DNA of 16,143 nt, from positions 1 through 16,143 of the forward strand of contig DIWG01000081.1 in assembly GCA_002423465.1 (NCBI GenBank). Reading direction: 5' to 3'. The translations under genes were made by a program, and so were the position numbers. Under the pieces are notes generated by a model that ran no database searches, was not told the DNA's origin, and saw only the letters and a list, made by a program, of their open reading frames with translations. Origin of the DNA: Syntrophaceae bacterium UBA6112 (GTDB taxonomy: Bacteria > Desulfobacterota > Syntrophia > Syntrophales > UBA5619). This document shows positions 1-7,296 of this stretch, piece after piece (position 1 is the stretch's first letter; each line of letters begins with the position of its first letter).

Positions 1-18
1 AAGATGGGAAATTAAACG

Positions 19-504
19 ATGTGGGTCGTTTTCATGAAAATCGTTTCGTACTTTTTCCTGCTCCTTTTTGTGCTGGGCGTGGTGTTGATGCTTTTGACCT
101 GGCGAAAGGCCAAGTTCGTGAAACCGAAGTGGATTCTTTTCGGACAGATCGTGGCGTTTCTGGCGCTCGTCGTGTTTACGAAACTGTCTCACAATCCACT
201 GGGAAACTGGATATGGATGCTCATTTTTCTGGCGGGGCTGGCCGGCGGATATTTTTACGGCCGCACGGTGAAAGTGAAAAAATCTGAAAGTGGAATCATG
301 ATGAACTACACGCTGCCCTATGTCATCACGTGGGGCGCACTTTTATTCCTGACGCAGTTTTTGACGATCAGCACGGGGCGCGTTCCCATCATTGTGCTGG
401 GATTGTCCATACTGAATACGGGATTAAATCTGGCGATGAATGGCCAGGTGGTCTGGAACTACACCAAGATGAAAAAGGGAAACCAATGGGAGATGCCAAA
501 GTAA
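19..504 (+). CDS. Small multi-pass membrane protein, function unknown
   Basis: I do not recognise this 161-residue protein. What can be seen is about five hydrophobic segments (roughly residues 7-27, 38-57, 64-81, 98-116 and 121-140) joined by short basic loops such as the one around residues 82-92 (RTVKVKKSE), so it is an integral membrane protein with almost no soluble domain. The start at 19 has a weak GGGA-type ribosome site at about 6-9. A second ATG at 34 (MKIVSYFF) would give a cleaner N-terminal membrane helix and is a real alternative. The gene ends inside the next one: its last 19 bases, including the TAA stop at 502-504, overlap the start of the zinc-ribbon gene at 486. This implies translational coupling and suggests the two membrane proteins work together. 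Any gene further upstream lies outside the window. Confidence 0.7.
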   Translation: MWVVFMKIVSYFFLLLFVLGVVLMLLTWRKAKFVKPKWILFGQIVAFLALVVFTKLSHNPLGNWIWMLIFLAGLAGGYFYGRTVKVKKSESGIMMNYTLPYVITWGALLFLTQFLTISTGRVPIIVLGLSILNTGLNLAMNGQVVWNYTKMKKGNQWEMPK

Positions 505-1664
505 AGAAATGTTCTTCCTGTGGAGAAGCGATTGAGATTGATGCCGCCTTTTGCACCAATTGCGGAAGCCGCTTCATGGAAAATGCCACCGTAAAGAAAT
601 GTTCCTCCTGTGGAGAAATGATGAAACTCAATGCCGCCTTTTGCACCAATTGCGGAAGCCGCTTTGAAGAAAAGGAAACGCCAGGTGCGAGGGAAAGATC
701 ACCTATCGGAACGGTACTGATGGCGTTGGCCAACGACTTCCTTTCCGTGCGAGAGGTGAATCCTGCGTGGTTTGAATTTTCATCACAAACAGGAGCGCAA
801 GCACCCGTTCAAAAGGTAAAAATAAAATACGATGCTATTGCTCAATTGGAACCGGAAAAGAAGCAGTTGACGTTTTGGGAAAAGATGGTGGAAAGTTCCG
901 TCGGCATAAACACCGGCTTTTCTGCTGAAAAGAATGTTCAAAAGGGGATCGAGGTCACCCAAAAAACTCATGGACGCATTTTGTTCGGCGGCAAATACGG
1001 TTTTGAATACGGCAAACTGCGTGAGGTGGTGAAAGCCATTGCCGTTGCGCAGGGCTGGAAATTCAAAACCGTCATTTCTAAACCAAAGAGGATCACGGAT
1101 ACAGAGAATATGGATTCTAAGCAAGGCATGCCTGTTCTGAAGATTCTCGTACTGGTTCTTGCTCTTTTGTTAATCACAGCTCTCGGAGCAATCGGGTATC
1201 TCTATTTTTCCGGTCAATCGAAGGACATGCCTCCCTTGGTTCAACAGTCGACACCACCACAATCACAAACAAAACTTGAGAATAAATATCAGGAAACCAC
1301 CGATAAAGTAAATATAATGAATAAGATGGAATCTGTTAAGCGTAAAGTTCTCCGAAAACAGGGCACCATTGCCGGGCGCAAGCCGTTCATTGAAACTGAT
1401 CGGAATATATATACGGATGGCGAAGAGATCAGGGTACTTTTTTACAATGCACCCGGCTATTCTAGAGATTGGATATGTATCGTACCAGTGGACTCCCTGG
1501 ACACGGAAGTCGGAGACTATCGATACATGCCCAGGGAGGAAAGGGGTGTCCTGACTTTTCAATCTCCGCCACCGGGACGATATGAAGCACGGGCCTATTA
1601 TGGTTATAGCCCCGGCCGATACGTGGTTTCTGCCCGTTATGGTTTCACAGTGCAGAACCGCTAG
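486..1664 (+). CDS. Double zinc-ribbon, single-pass membrane protein with a C-terminal beta-rich domain
   Basis: This is a 392-residue protein of unknown function with a clear modular layout. Two zinc ribbons occupy residues 8-28 and 38-58 (CSSCGE then FCTNCGSRF each time; cysteines 9, 12, 23, 26 and 39, 42, 53, 56). A soluble region of about 140 residues follows, then one transmembrane helix at about residues 218-239, a Gln/Ser/Pro-rich linker, and a final domain at 297-392 containing NAPGYSRDWICIVP and ending in VVSARYGFTV. From memory, similar C-terminal domains occur in other deltaproteobacterial proteins, including caspase-like peptidases; I hold that loosely. The open frame extends upstream to 330, but ATG 486 is chosen because it begins directly before the first zinc ribbon, follows a GGGA-containing ribosome site at about 478-482, and the upstream extension merely shadows the preceding gene. 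With one helix, the zinc ribbons and C-terminal domain lie on opposite membrane faces. Codons are more AT-rich than in the acyl-CoA genes. Confidence 0.85.
   Translation: MGDAKVKKCSSCGEAIEIDAAFCTNCGSRFMENATVKKCSSCGEMMKLNAAFCTNCGSRFEEKETPGARERSPIGTVLMALANDFLSVREVNPAWFEFSSQTGAQAPVQKVKIKYDAIAQLEPEKKQLTFWEKMVESSVGINTGFSAEKNVQKGIEVTQKTHGRILFGGKYGFEYGKLREVVKAIAVAQGWKFKTVISKPKRITDTENMDSKQGMPVLKILVLVLALLLITALGAIGYLYFSGQSKDMPPLVQQSTPPQSQTKLENKYQETTDKVNIMNKMESVKRKVLRKQGTIAGRKPFIETDRNIYTDGEEIRVLFYNAPGYSRDWICIVPVDSLDTEVGDYRYMPREERGVLTFQSPPPGRYEARAYYGYSPGRYVVSARYGFTVQNR
501..664 (+). repeat. 90-bp tandem duplication encoding the two zinc ribbons
   Basis: The first copy begins at 501 and the second at 591, an exact period of 90 bases (30 codons). 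Bases 501-527 match 591-617 with one difference, and 541-574 match 631-664 exactly. The 13 bases between these blocks differ in most positions, so the two ribbons read CSSCGEAIEIDAAFC and CSSCGEMMKLNAAFC. The first copy contains the TAA stop codon of the upstream gene (502-504). The near-identity, including synonymous positions, suggests a fairly recent duplication, with divergence concentrated in the knuckle loop. Confidence 0.9.
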
Positions 1665-1971
1665 GTTCACCCGCAGGGATGCCAAAACAGCCAACAAAAA
1701 AGAGTTGGCTTGAGCAAGCACGATATCTGGAAGAAAACACGGCAACAATAGGTCACCATATCCAATAATTGCAAAACAATACGGTGCACCTTTGTAATCG
1801 TGATCAATAAAATCAAGAACATTTCGAGTTGTTTGTTCGTAGGTGAAGGCAAGTGGTCAGCGGCGATTCATTTTTTGGAATTAAAAAAGTACGCATCAAC
1901 CGGATGCCATCACGTTGAATTTTTTCAATCGTAAACCGGACAGCCGGAAGCCCGGATAGGGAGTCCATACC
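1665..1971. other. Gene-free AT-rich spacer with a weak hairpin
   Basis: These 307 bases hold no convincing gene. A perfect 7-bp inverted repeat, AGCCAAC (1689-1695) and GTTGGCT (1704-1710), surrounds an A-rich 8-base loop just after the zinc-ribbon gene's stop. It may slow or end transcription, but no T-run follows it, so it is not a standard intrinsic terminator. A smaller palindrome, TTGAATTTTTTCAA (1915-1928), lies about 45 bases before the nucleotidase start. I find no persuasive sigma70 promoter, although the nucleotidase most likely has its own somewhere in this spacer. Confidence 0.5.
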
Positions 1972-3525
1972 ATGCATTTGAAACGGCCTTTAACCGCCGC
2001 AAGACTTTTCCTGGCTTTTTTGCTGCTGTTTTGGGTGGCGGGTTGCGCCGGCCATCTATCCCGGGGCGATCTGCCGGCGCCGGTTCCCGTGACGATTCTG
2101 TTTTTCAATGACCCGCACGGTCATTTGACGCCCTTTGAAATCAAAAGCGAAAAGGGCCGGCAGGAAGTGGGCGGCATCGCCCGCATGGCCGCCTTGATCC
2201 GCGACATCCGTTCGGAAAACAACCGCAAGAATATTCGGACCCTGGTTCTGGTGGCCGGTGATATTCTGCAAGGCACGCCCATGTCCACGGTGTTTCGCGG
2301 CGAGCCGGATGTCGAATGCCTGAACGCGATGGGCGTTGATGCCGTAACCGTCGGCAACCACGAGTTTGATTTCGGTCTGGAAAATTTCAATAAGCTTCAG
2401 GGCCGGGCCGCTTTTCCTTTCCTGAGCGCCAACATCGTGGAGAAAGAGAGCGGCCGGCCGCTCTGCCGATCCTCCCTGACCATTCCTTTGCAGGACGACC
2501 TGGCCGTCACCGTTATTGGAGTCACTACAGAGGATTTCCTGACCATCACCCAGCCGGACAATGTGGCGAAACTGGGTGTCATCGGCTCGGTATCCTCCGT
2601 ACAGCAGATCCATGACCGGGTTCGCTCCCAGGGGCCGGTGGTGCTGCTCTCCCACAGCCGGCACCGGATCGACCGGGAGATTGCCGCGGCCCTGCCGGAC
2701 CTTGCCGCCATCGTCGGCGGTCATGACCATGTTCTTTTGTCGCCGTACCGGCAAGTGGGACACGTTCCGATATTTGAAGCCTTTGAAAAAGGGCGCTACC
2801 TGGGCCGCATCGATTTACGGATCGACGCCGTTTCCAAAAAGGCCGAGTTGGTGGATTACGCCTACATTCCGATTACCGCAGGGATTGCGCCGGACCCGCA
2901 GGTGGCCGCCATCGTGGCCGTCTATCAGGAGAGGTTGGGCGGTCGGTTCAAGGAGGTGATCGGGCGCGCGGATACCTTCCTGGACGGCGAGCGCGGACGG
3001 ATTCGCTACGAGGAGACCGCGCTGGGCAATTTTGTTGCCGATATCATGGTGGACCATACGGGCGCCCAGATGGCCCTGATCAATTCGGGGTCGATGCGCA
3101 CCAGCATCCAGCAGGGGCCGATAACGGTCGAGGATATCTTTAGAACCGTGCCCTTTCCCAATGAGCTGGTGGTGATGGAATTGACCGGGGCCGAAATCGA
3201 ACAGGCCCTGCAAAGGGCGGTCAGCGGCTCCCGTGCGGATGAAGACGGCGGCTTCCTGCAGGTCTCCGGGTTGACTTTTGAGGTGCACGGTCGCTCCGTG
3301 GCGAATGTTCGCGTCGGACGGAACCGGCAGCCGTTGCAACCCAAAACCGTCTACCGGGTCGCCACTTCCGATTTTCTGGCCGCGGGCGGCGACAGATACA
3401 CGCTCTTCAAAGGCAACCCGCAAATCAAAACGGGGCTGCCGTTGAGGGAGTTGATCGTCGATACCATCCGGCGGCGCGGGGTGATCGCGGCCAAGGAAGA
3501 GGGACGCATCCGGCGTCTGGAATGA
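1972..3525 (+). CDS. Lipoprotein 5'-nucleotidase / UDP-sugar hydrolase family metallophosphatase
   Basis: This predicted cell-envelope enzyme removes phosphate from nucleotides, or splits UDP-sugars, and would salvage nucleosides outside the cytoplasm. Its 517 residues are normal for the UshA/5'-nucleotidase family. Residues 1-24 form a lipoprotein signal peptide with lipobox VAGC and acceptor Cys25. Residue 26 is Ala rather than Asp, which favours the outer membrane. The N-terminal metallophosphatase domain keeps its di-metal motifs: NDPHGH (Asp47, His49), GD (Asp97), GNHE (Asn129, His130), SHS (His228) and GGHDH (His251, His253). The C-terminal 5'-nucleotidase domain shows NSGSMRTSI, where the family more often has NGGGIR, and ATSDFLAAGGDRY, a substrate-binding signature. 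The ATG at 1972 follows a GGATAGGGAG ribosome site. Exact substrate cannot be told from sequence. It is not obviously co-transcribed with either neighbour, with spacers of about 307 and 100 bases. Confidence 0.93.
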   Translation: MHLKRPLTAARLFLAFLLLFWVAGCAGHLSRGDLPAPVPVTILFFNDPHGHLTPFEIKSEKGRQEVGGIARMAALIRDIRSENNRKNIRTLVLVAGDILQGTPMSTVFRGEPDVECLNAMGVDAVTVGNHEFDFGLENFNKLQGRAAFPFLSANIVEKESGRPLCRSSLTIPLQDDLAVTVIGVTTEDFLTITQPDNVAKLGVIGSVSSVQQIHDRVRSQGPVVLLSHSRHRIDREIAAALPDLAAIVGGHDHVLLSPYRQVGHVPIFEAFEKGRYLGRIDLRIDAVSKKAELVDYAYIPITAGIAPDPQVAAIVAVYQERLGGRFKEVIGRADTFLDGERGRIRYEETALGNFVADIMVDHTGAQMALINSGSMRTSIQQGPITVEDIFRTVPFPNELVVMELTGAEIEQALQRAVSGSRADEDGGFLQVSGLTFEVHGRSVANVRVGRNRQPLQPKTVYRVATSDFLAAGGDRYTLFKGNPQIKTGLPLRELIVDTIRRRGVIAAKEEGRIRRLE

Positions 3526-3579
3526 TCCGGCGGAAAGGCCATACGAGTCTCCACGAAGGGGATGGCGTCGCCGAGACGA

Positions 3580-3598
3580 GTTCCGGGAGTCCTGGAAC
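3580..3598. promoter_or_regulatory. Imperfect 19-bp palindrome, possible operator of the acyl-CoA operon
   Basis: GTTCCGGGAGTCCTGGAAC has 9-base arms around a central G with a single mismatched pair. It ends 27 bases before the ATG of the racemase-like gene. Its size and symmetry suit a dimeric repressor such as the TetR- or GntR-family regulators that often control acyl-CoA genes. The mismatch is G-T, so RNA could also fold it into an 8-bp stem with a 3-base loop. No T-run follows, so termination is less likely. No regulator gene is present in the window. Confidence 0.35.
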
Positions 3599-3625
3599 CT
3601 TGATCGAATAGAAAGGGGGGAGAAG

Positions 3626-4807
3626 ATGTCCGGACCATTGAAAGGTTTGAAGATCCTCGATTTCACGACGCTCCTGCCGGGGCCTTACGCGACGATGACG
3701 CTCGCGGACCTGGGGGCGGATGTCCTGCGGATCGTTTCGGGCTCCCGCCCGGACCTCGCCTCCTTCCTGCCGCCTTTCCTCCCGGGAACGGGCCTCTCCT
3801 GCGCCATCGCCTACCTCGGCCGGGGGAAGCGCTGCATGGCCCTGAACCTCAAGGATCATCGGGCAGGCGAAATCGTGCGGAAACTCATCGCCGAATACGA
3901 TATCGTAATCGAGCAGTTCCGCCCCGGCGTCATGGCCAAGCTCGGCCTGGACTACGAATCGCTCAAAATAACCAATCCCGCCCTGATCTACTGCTCGCTC
4001 ACCGGCTACGGCCAGAACGGCCCCCTGAAAAACCGGGCGGGACACGACATCAACTACCTGGCCCGCGCGGGCGTTGCCTCCTGCTCGGGGCGCAAGGCCG
4101 CCGGCCCCTGCCTTTCGGGAATTCAGATCGCCGACGTTGCCTCGGGGTCGAACCACTCGGTGATCGGCATCCTGGCCTCCGTCATCCACCGGCAGGCCAC
4201 CGGCGAGGGACAGCACGTCGACGTTTCGATGACCGACGGCGCCCTCGCCTTCAACGCCCTTTTCGCTGCGGCATCCCTGGTGGACGGCACCGAGAACTGT
4301 TGTGAGGAAGGGGTCCTCAACGGTGGATCCCTTTACGATTTCTACGAGACGAAAGACGGGAAATATCTGAGCTTCGGCGGCCTGGAGCCGCAGTTCTTCG
4401 CCGCCTTCTGCGAGAAGATCGGCATGCCCGATCTGATCCCCGGCGGCGTTATTCTCGCCGATCTTGCGGTCGTGAAGGACCGGATCCGCCGGAAGATCCG
4501 GACGAATACGCGCGATGAATGGGCCTCCCTATTCACGGGAATCGATGCCTGCGTCGAGCCGGTCCTCACCCTCGGCGAGGCGTTGGGCGACGAGCACATC
4601 CGGGCGCGGGGGATGGTCGTGGAGGTGGATCTGCCCGGGGGCGGAAAGGTGAAGCAGCCCGGCCACCCGATCCGCTATTCGGCGACGCCCCCGGCATACG
4701 GTCGGGCGGGTGTCGGATCGGGTGTTCACACCCGGGAGGTTCTCCTGGACCTGGGTTATAGCGGCAACGAGATCGATGAATTTGAGAAAACGGGACTGTT
4801 TGGCTGA
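3626..4807 (+). CDS. CaiB/BaiF family protein, probable alpha-methylacyl-CoA racemase
   Basis: The family III CoA-transferase fold includes formyl-CoA-type transferases and alpha-methylacyl-CoA racemase, which inverts the C2 methyl centre of branched acyl-CoAs. The 393-residue protein has the usual N-terminus (GLKILDFTTLLPGPYATM) and LADLGADV. Racemase assignment rests on the motif GHDINY (His140, Asp141), a second Asp at 170 in QIADVASG, and Glu254 in GLEPQF. From memory, the Mycobacterium tuberculosis racemase uses His126, Asp156 and Glu241; the spacings here (30 and 114 residues) match to within one. A CoA-transferase role cannot be excluded, because Asp141 occupies the position of the transferase nucleophile. 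A strong GGGGGGAG ribosome site lies about 7 bases before ATG 3626. It is the first gene of the acyl-CoA cluster, 23 bases from the next. Confidence 0.88.
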   Translation: MSGPLKGLKILDFTTLLPGPYATMTLADLGADVLRIVSGSRPDLASFLPPFLPGTGLSCAIAYLGRGKRCMALNLKDHRAGEIVRKLIAEYDIVIEQFRPGVMAKLGLDYESLKITNPALIYCSLTGYGQNGPLKNRAGHDINYLARAGVASCSGRKAAGPCLSGIQIADVASGSNHSVIGILASVIHRQATGEGQHVDVSMTDGALAFNALFAAASLVDGTENCCEEGVLNGGSLYDFYETKDGKYLSFGGLEPQFFAAFCEKIGMPDLIPGGVILADLAVVKDRIRRKIRTNTRDEWASLFTGIDACVEPVLTLGEALGDEHIRARGMVVEVDLPGGGKVKQPGHPIRYSATPPAYGRAGVGSGVHTREVLLDLGYSGNEIDEFEKTGLFG

Positions 4808-4830
4808 TCTGAAATCTTTCGAGGTGAAAC

Positions 4831-5631
4831 ATGGAAAACAGCTTCAGGATCGAACAAGAGGGACACGTGGTCTGGCTGATCATCAACCGTCCGGAAAAGC
4901 GCAATTCGATGACCTGGGAGTTCTTTACGGAACTGACGGAGCGGTTTCGCGCCTTCGATGAGGACCCGGAGATCCGGGTCGTCGTCATCCGGGCGGAGGG
5001 GAAGATGTTCACGGCGGGCCTGGACCTTGTCGCCGCCGGGTCTCTCCTGGGCGACGGCTCCGCCGCCTACCGGGAATGGCTGCGCAAGAAGATCTTCGAA
5101 CTCCAGGAGGGGATCAGTGCCGTGGAGCGCTGCCGCAAGCCCGTCATCGCGGCGGCCCACGGCCACTGCATCGGCGGCGGTGTGGATCTTCTGTCGGCCT
5201 GCGACATCCGCCTGGCCTCCCGAGATGCAATCTTCTCCGTCCGGGAAACGCGTCTCGGGATCGTCGCCGACGTCGGAACCCTCCAGCGTCTGCCGACCAT
5301 CATCGGGCATGGCTGGACCCGGGAGCTTGCCCTCACGGGCCGGGACTTCACGGCCGAGGAGGCCCTGAAGCTGGGATTTATCACCCATTGCTGCGAGGAT
5401 CGGGAAACGCTGGTTTGGGAAGCGAAGCGGCTCGCCGAAGAGATTGCCGCCCTCCCGCCGCTCGCCGTCCAGGGGGTGAAGGATACGATCCTCCAGGCCC
5501 GCGACAACGGCGTTTACCCGGGGCTTGCCTATGTCGCCCAGAAAAACGCCGCCCTGATCCCCAACGAGGACATGATGGAGGCGGTCGGGGCCTTTCTGGA
5601 AAAGCGCCGGCCCGCCTTCAAGGGGCGGTAG
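4831..5631 (+). CDS. Enoyl-CoA hydratase/isomerase family protein, probable delta3,5-delta2,4-dienoyl-CoA isomerase
   Basis: This 266-residue crotonase-fold enzyme should act on CoA thioesters in the cytoplasm. The oxyanion-hole regions are KMFTAGLDL (about 58-66) and HCIGGGVDL (112-120). Specific assignment comes from three acidic residues: Asp119 (GGGVD), Glu139 (VRET) and Asp147 (VADVGTLQRLP). In mammalian ECH1 the equivalents are Asp176, Glu196 and Asp204, and both spacings (20 and 8 residues) are identical here. SACDIR and ADVGTLQRLP are also hallmarks of that subfamily. Ordinary enoyl-CoA hydratases instead carry two glutamates in this region. The expected reaction shifts 3,5-dienoyl-CoA to 2,4-dienoyl-CoA, as needed for fatty acids with odd-position double bonds. 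No 2,4-dienoyl-CoA reductase is visible nearby, and a different diene substrate, for example an alicyclic one, is possible. The GAGG ribosome site precedes ATG 4831, and the 23-base gap implies co-transcription with the racemase-like gene. Confidence 0.9.
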   Translation: MENSFRIEQEGHVVWLIINRPEKRNSMTWEFFTELTERFRAFDEDPEIRVVVIRAEGKMFTAGLDLVAAGSLLGDGSAAYREWLRKKIFELQEGISAVERCRKPVIAAAHGHCIGGGVDLLSACDIRLASRDAIFSVRETRLGIVADVGTLQRLPTIIGHGWTRELALTGRDFTAEEALKLGFITHCCEDRETLVWEAKRLAEEIAALPPLAVQGVKDTILQARDNGVYPGLAYVAQKNAALIPNEDMMEAVGAFLEKRRPAFKGR

Positions 5632-5747
5632 GAGCTGGTACATTCCGGTTGAAATGGAAGACGTCCCTTGTTAGACTGCTTTAGAAATCGGTCTGCTGCG
5701 CCGATGGTTTGCAGTTTATTACTCCGGCAACCATAAGCGCCGATCCC

Positions 5748-5809
5748 GTCATTCCCGCGAAAGCGGGAATCCAAGAGAGGACTGGATGCCGGATCAAGTC
5801 CGGCATGAC
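5748..5809. repeat. REPIN-like pair of inverted REP repeats (double hairpin)
   Basis: Two REP-type units face each other. Left unit: GTCAT, then an ATTCCCGC/GCGGGAAT stem (5751-5758 and 5763-5770) with a GAAA loop, then TCCA. Right unit, read on the minus strand: GTCAT, then an ATGCCGGA/TCCGGCAT stem (5786-5793 and 5799-5806), then TCCAG. The stem sequences differ between units but each still pairs with itself, while the GTCAT ends and TCCA tails are shared, so the whole element closes through GTCAT (5748-5752) and ATGAC (5805-5809). This is a widespread bacterial intergenic repeat type, normally spread by a RAYT transposase encoded elsewhere. It sits between the dienoyl-CoA isomerase and DUF362 genes. 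Confidence 0.85.
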
Positions 5810-5908
5810 AAACTTTGATATGTTTACTTGCCGGTGTACTAACATGATTATTCAATTTCGGGTTTGCACGCTCAAAGCGGTCTCACAACAATGAACGTAG
5901 GAGGAATT

Positions 5909-7234
5909 ATGGCGCCATCGAAAATCTGGTTCATGAATGCCCGCGCACGTCGTTTTCTGGAATCAACGGCCATCAAGGCCCGCCAGATCCTTGAACAGTC
6001 AGGTTGGCTGGACGGTCTGAAGCGGGGCGACATCGTGGCCGTCAAGACCCACATGGGCGAGGCCTACAACGTGGGCTACCTGCGGCCCGTGATCATCAGC
6101 ACGCTCGTTACCCTGCTTAAGGAAAGAGGGATGCGTCCTTTTGTCACGGACACGACGACGATGCCCTACCACCCCTGGATCAGCCGGACCCTGGCCATGG
6201 ACCACCTCGAAACGGCTAACAACAATGGCTTCAACCAGGGCTCCATGGGTTGCCCGATCGTCATCGCCGACGGCTGGCTCGGAACCGACGACATGCTCGT
6301 CGACCTCCAGGGCCGGGGAAACTACCTCACCAAGCAGTTCGTGGCCCGGGCCATCGCCGATGCCGACGCACTCCTCTCCGTGGCCCATTTCAAGGGGCAC
6401 CCGGCCGGCGGCTACGGGGCGTCGCTCAAGAACATTGGTGTCGGCGGGGCCAGCAAGCGGGGAAAGATGAACCTCCACGGCGCCCTGGCAGGCGACAAGC
6501 CGGTCATCGACGCCAAACTCTGTCCGGGCCGCCGTTGCGAATGGTGGCAGGTCTGCGAGGACTGCTGCCCGGAGGGGTCCGTGAAGGTGACCGACGAGGG
6601 GCTCACAGTGGACCTGGAGAGCTGTGTCTACTGCTTCGCCTGCGCCAACCTCTGCGTCAACATGGCGGGCGTGAAGGCGATTCAGCGGTTCGACCACCTC
6701 CCCACCCTGGGTCGCCGAATCGCCGATTCGGCCCTGGCCTGCATGATGACCAAGGATCCGGGAAAGGCCTTCTTCGTCAATTTCGCCATGGACATCACCC
6801 CCTACTGCGACTGCTACGGCTGGACCGACACCCCCATCGTCAACGGGATCGGCATCCTGGCCTCCTATGATCCGGTGGCGGTCGACAAGGCCTGCATCGA
6901 CATGATGAACGCGGCCCCGGGCCTCCTCAATTCCGAGGCGGAGGAGTTCGGCGCTCTGGCTTGCGGCGCGAAGAAGCTCAACCTCATCAAGGGGAAGGAC
7001 ATCGAGGCCCAGGTTCAGGGCGGCGTGGCCAACGGCCTGGGTTCGGACGAGTACGTCATCGAGGAGGCGCCCCTGGACCGGAGCCAGGCAGCGATCAACA
7101 CCTTCTATCCCGAGATCCCGGCCCGGAAGCTCAAACCCATGTACGAGCGGAACCATCCCTTGAAGGGGCTGGACACGGCCTCTTTCGGCCGCCAGACGGA
7201 GCTGATGAAGGACCCGATCTGTCCAAAAAAGTAG
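5909..7234 (+). CDS. DUF362 family protein with C-terminal-side ferredoxin-type Fe-S motifs
   Basis: DUF362 proteins are poorly understood iron-sulfur proteins common in anaerobes. This one has 441 residues. The N-terminal half holds typical DUF362 features: VAVKTHMGE (about 48-56), SVAHFKGHPAGGYGASLKNIG (about 159-179) and GGASKRGKMN. The Fe-S part lies at 205-249. A canonical CxxCxxCxxxC set (239, 242, 245, 249) is preceded by an unusual cysteine group (205, 210, 216, 219, 220) not spaced like a standard ferredoxin. The C-terminal part has CDCYG and ILASYDPVAVDKACID, characteristic of the family. An upstream ATG frame opens at 5864, but ATG 5909 is chosen for its strong AGGAGG site about 6 bases away. 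It lies between an acyl-CoA isomerase and an acyl-CoA dehydrogenase and carries the same GC-rich codon style, so an electron-transfer role in acyl-CoA oxidation or reduction is a reasonable inference, not shown. A separate promoter after the REPIN-like element is possible. Confidence 0.88.
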   Translation: MAPSKIWFMNARARRFLESTAIKARQILEQSGWLDGLKRGDIVAVKTHMGEAYNVGYLRPVIISTLVTLLKERGMRPFVTDTTTMPYHPWISRTLAMDHLETANNNGFNQGSMGCPIVIADGWLGTDDMLVDLQGRGNYLTKQFVARAIADADALLSVAHFKGHPAGGYGASLKNIGVGGASKRGKMNLHGALAGDKPVIDAKLCPGRRCEWWQVCEDCCPEGSVKVTDEGLTVDLESCVYCFACANLCVNMAGVKAIQRFDHLPTLGRRIADSALACMMTKDPGKAFFVNFAMDITPYCDCYGWTDTPIVNGIGILASYDPVAVDKACIDMMNAAPGLLNSEAEEFGALACGAKKLNLIKGKDIEAQVQGGVANGLGSDEYVIEEAPLDRSQAAINTFYPEIPARKLKPMYERNHPLKGLDTASFGRQTELMKDPICPKK

Positions 7235-7296
7235 TGGATGGCGGGGCTTGCAGCGACTGTTGACGGGTTTATCAACCTGGAAAGGAGTTATGGAAT

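Noticed and set aside
330..485. Upstream extension of the zinc-ribbon gene
   Set aside because: It lies wholly inside the preceding membrane-protein gene in another frame; ATG 486 has a ribosome site and directly precedes the first zinc ribbon.
1689..1710. Hairpin after the zinc-ribbon gene as an intrinsic terminator
   Set aside because: The stem is only 7 bp with an A-rich loop and no T-run follows on the plus strand, so I keep it only as a weak hairpin.
1667..1852. 61-residue minus-strand open frame in the spacer before the nucleotidase gene
   Set aside because: No recognisable domain and no ribosome site stood out; most likely chance.
5529..5855. Minus-strand open frame of 108 residues containing SRFRGNDG and HAGLDPAS
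   Set aside because: Those peptides are the usual translation of the REPIN-like repeat at 5748-5809; the rest overlaps the isomerase gene in antisense.
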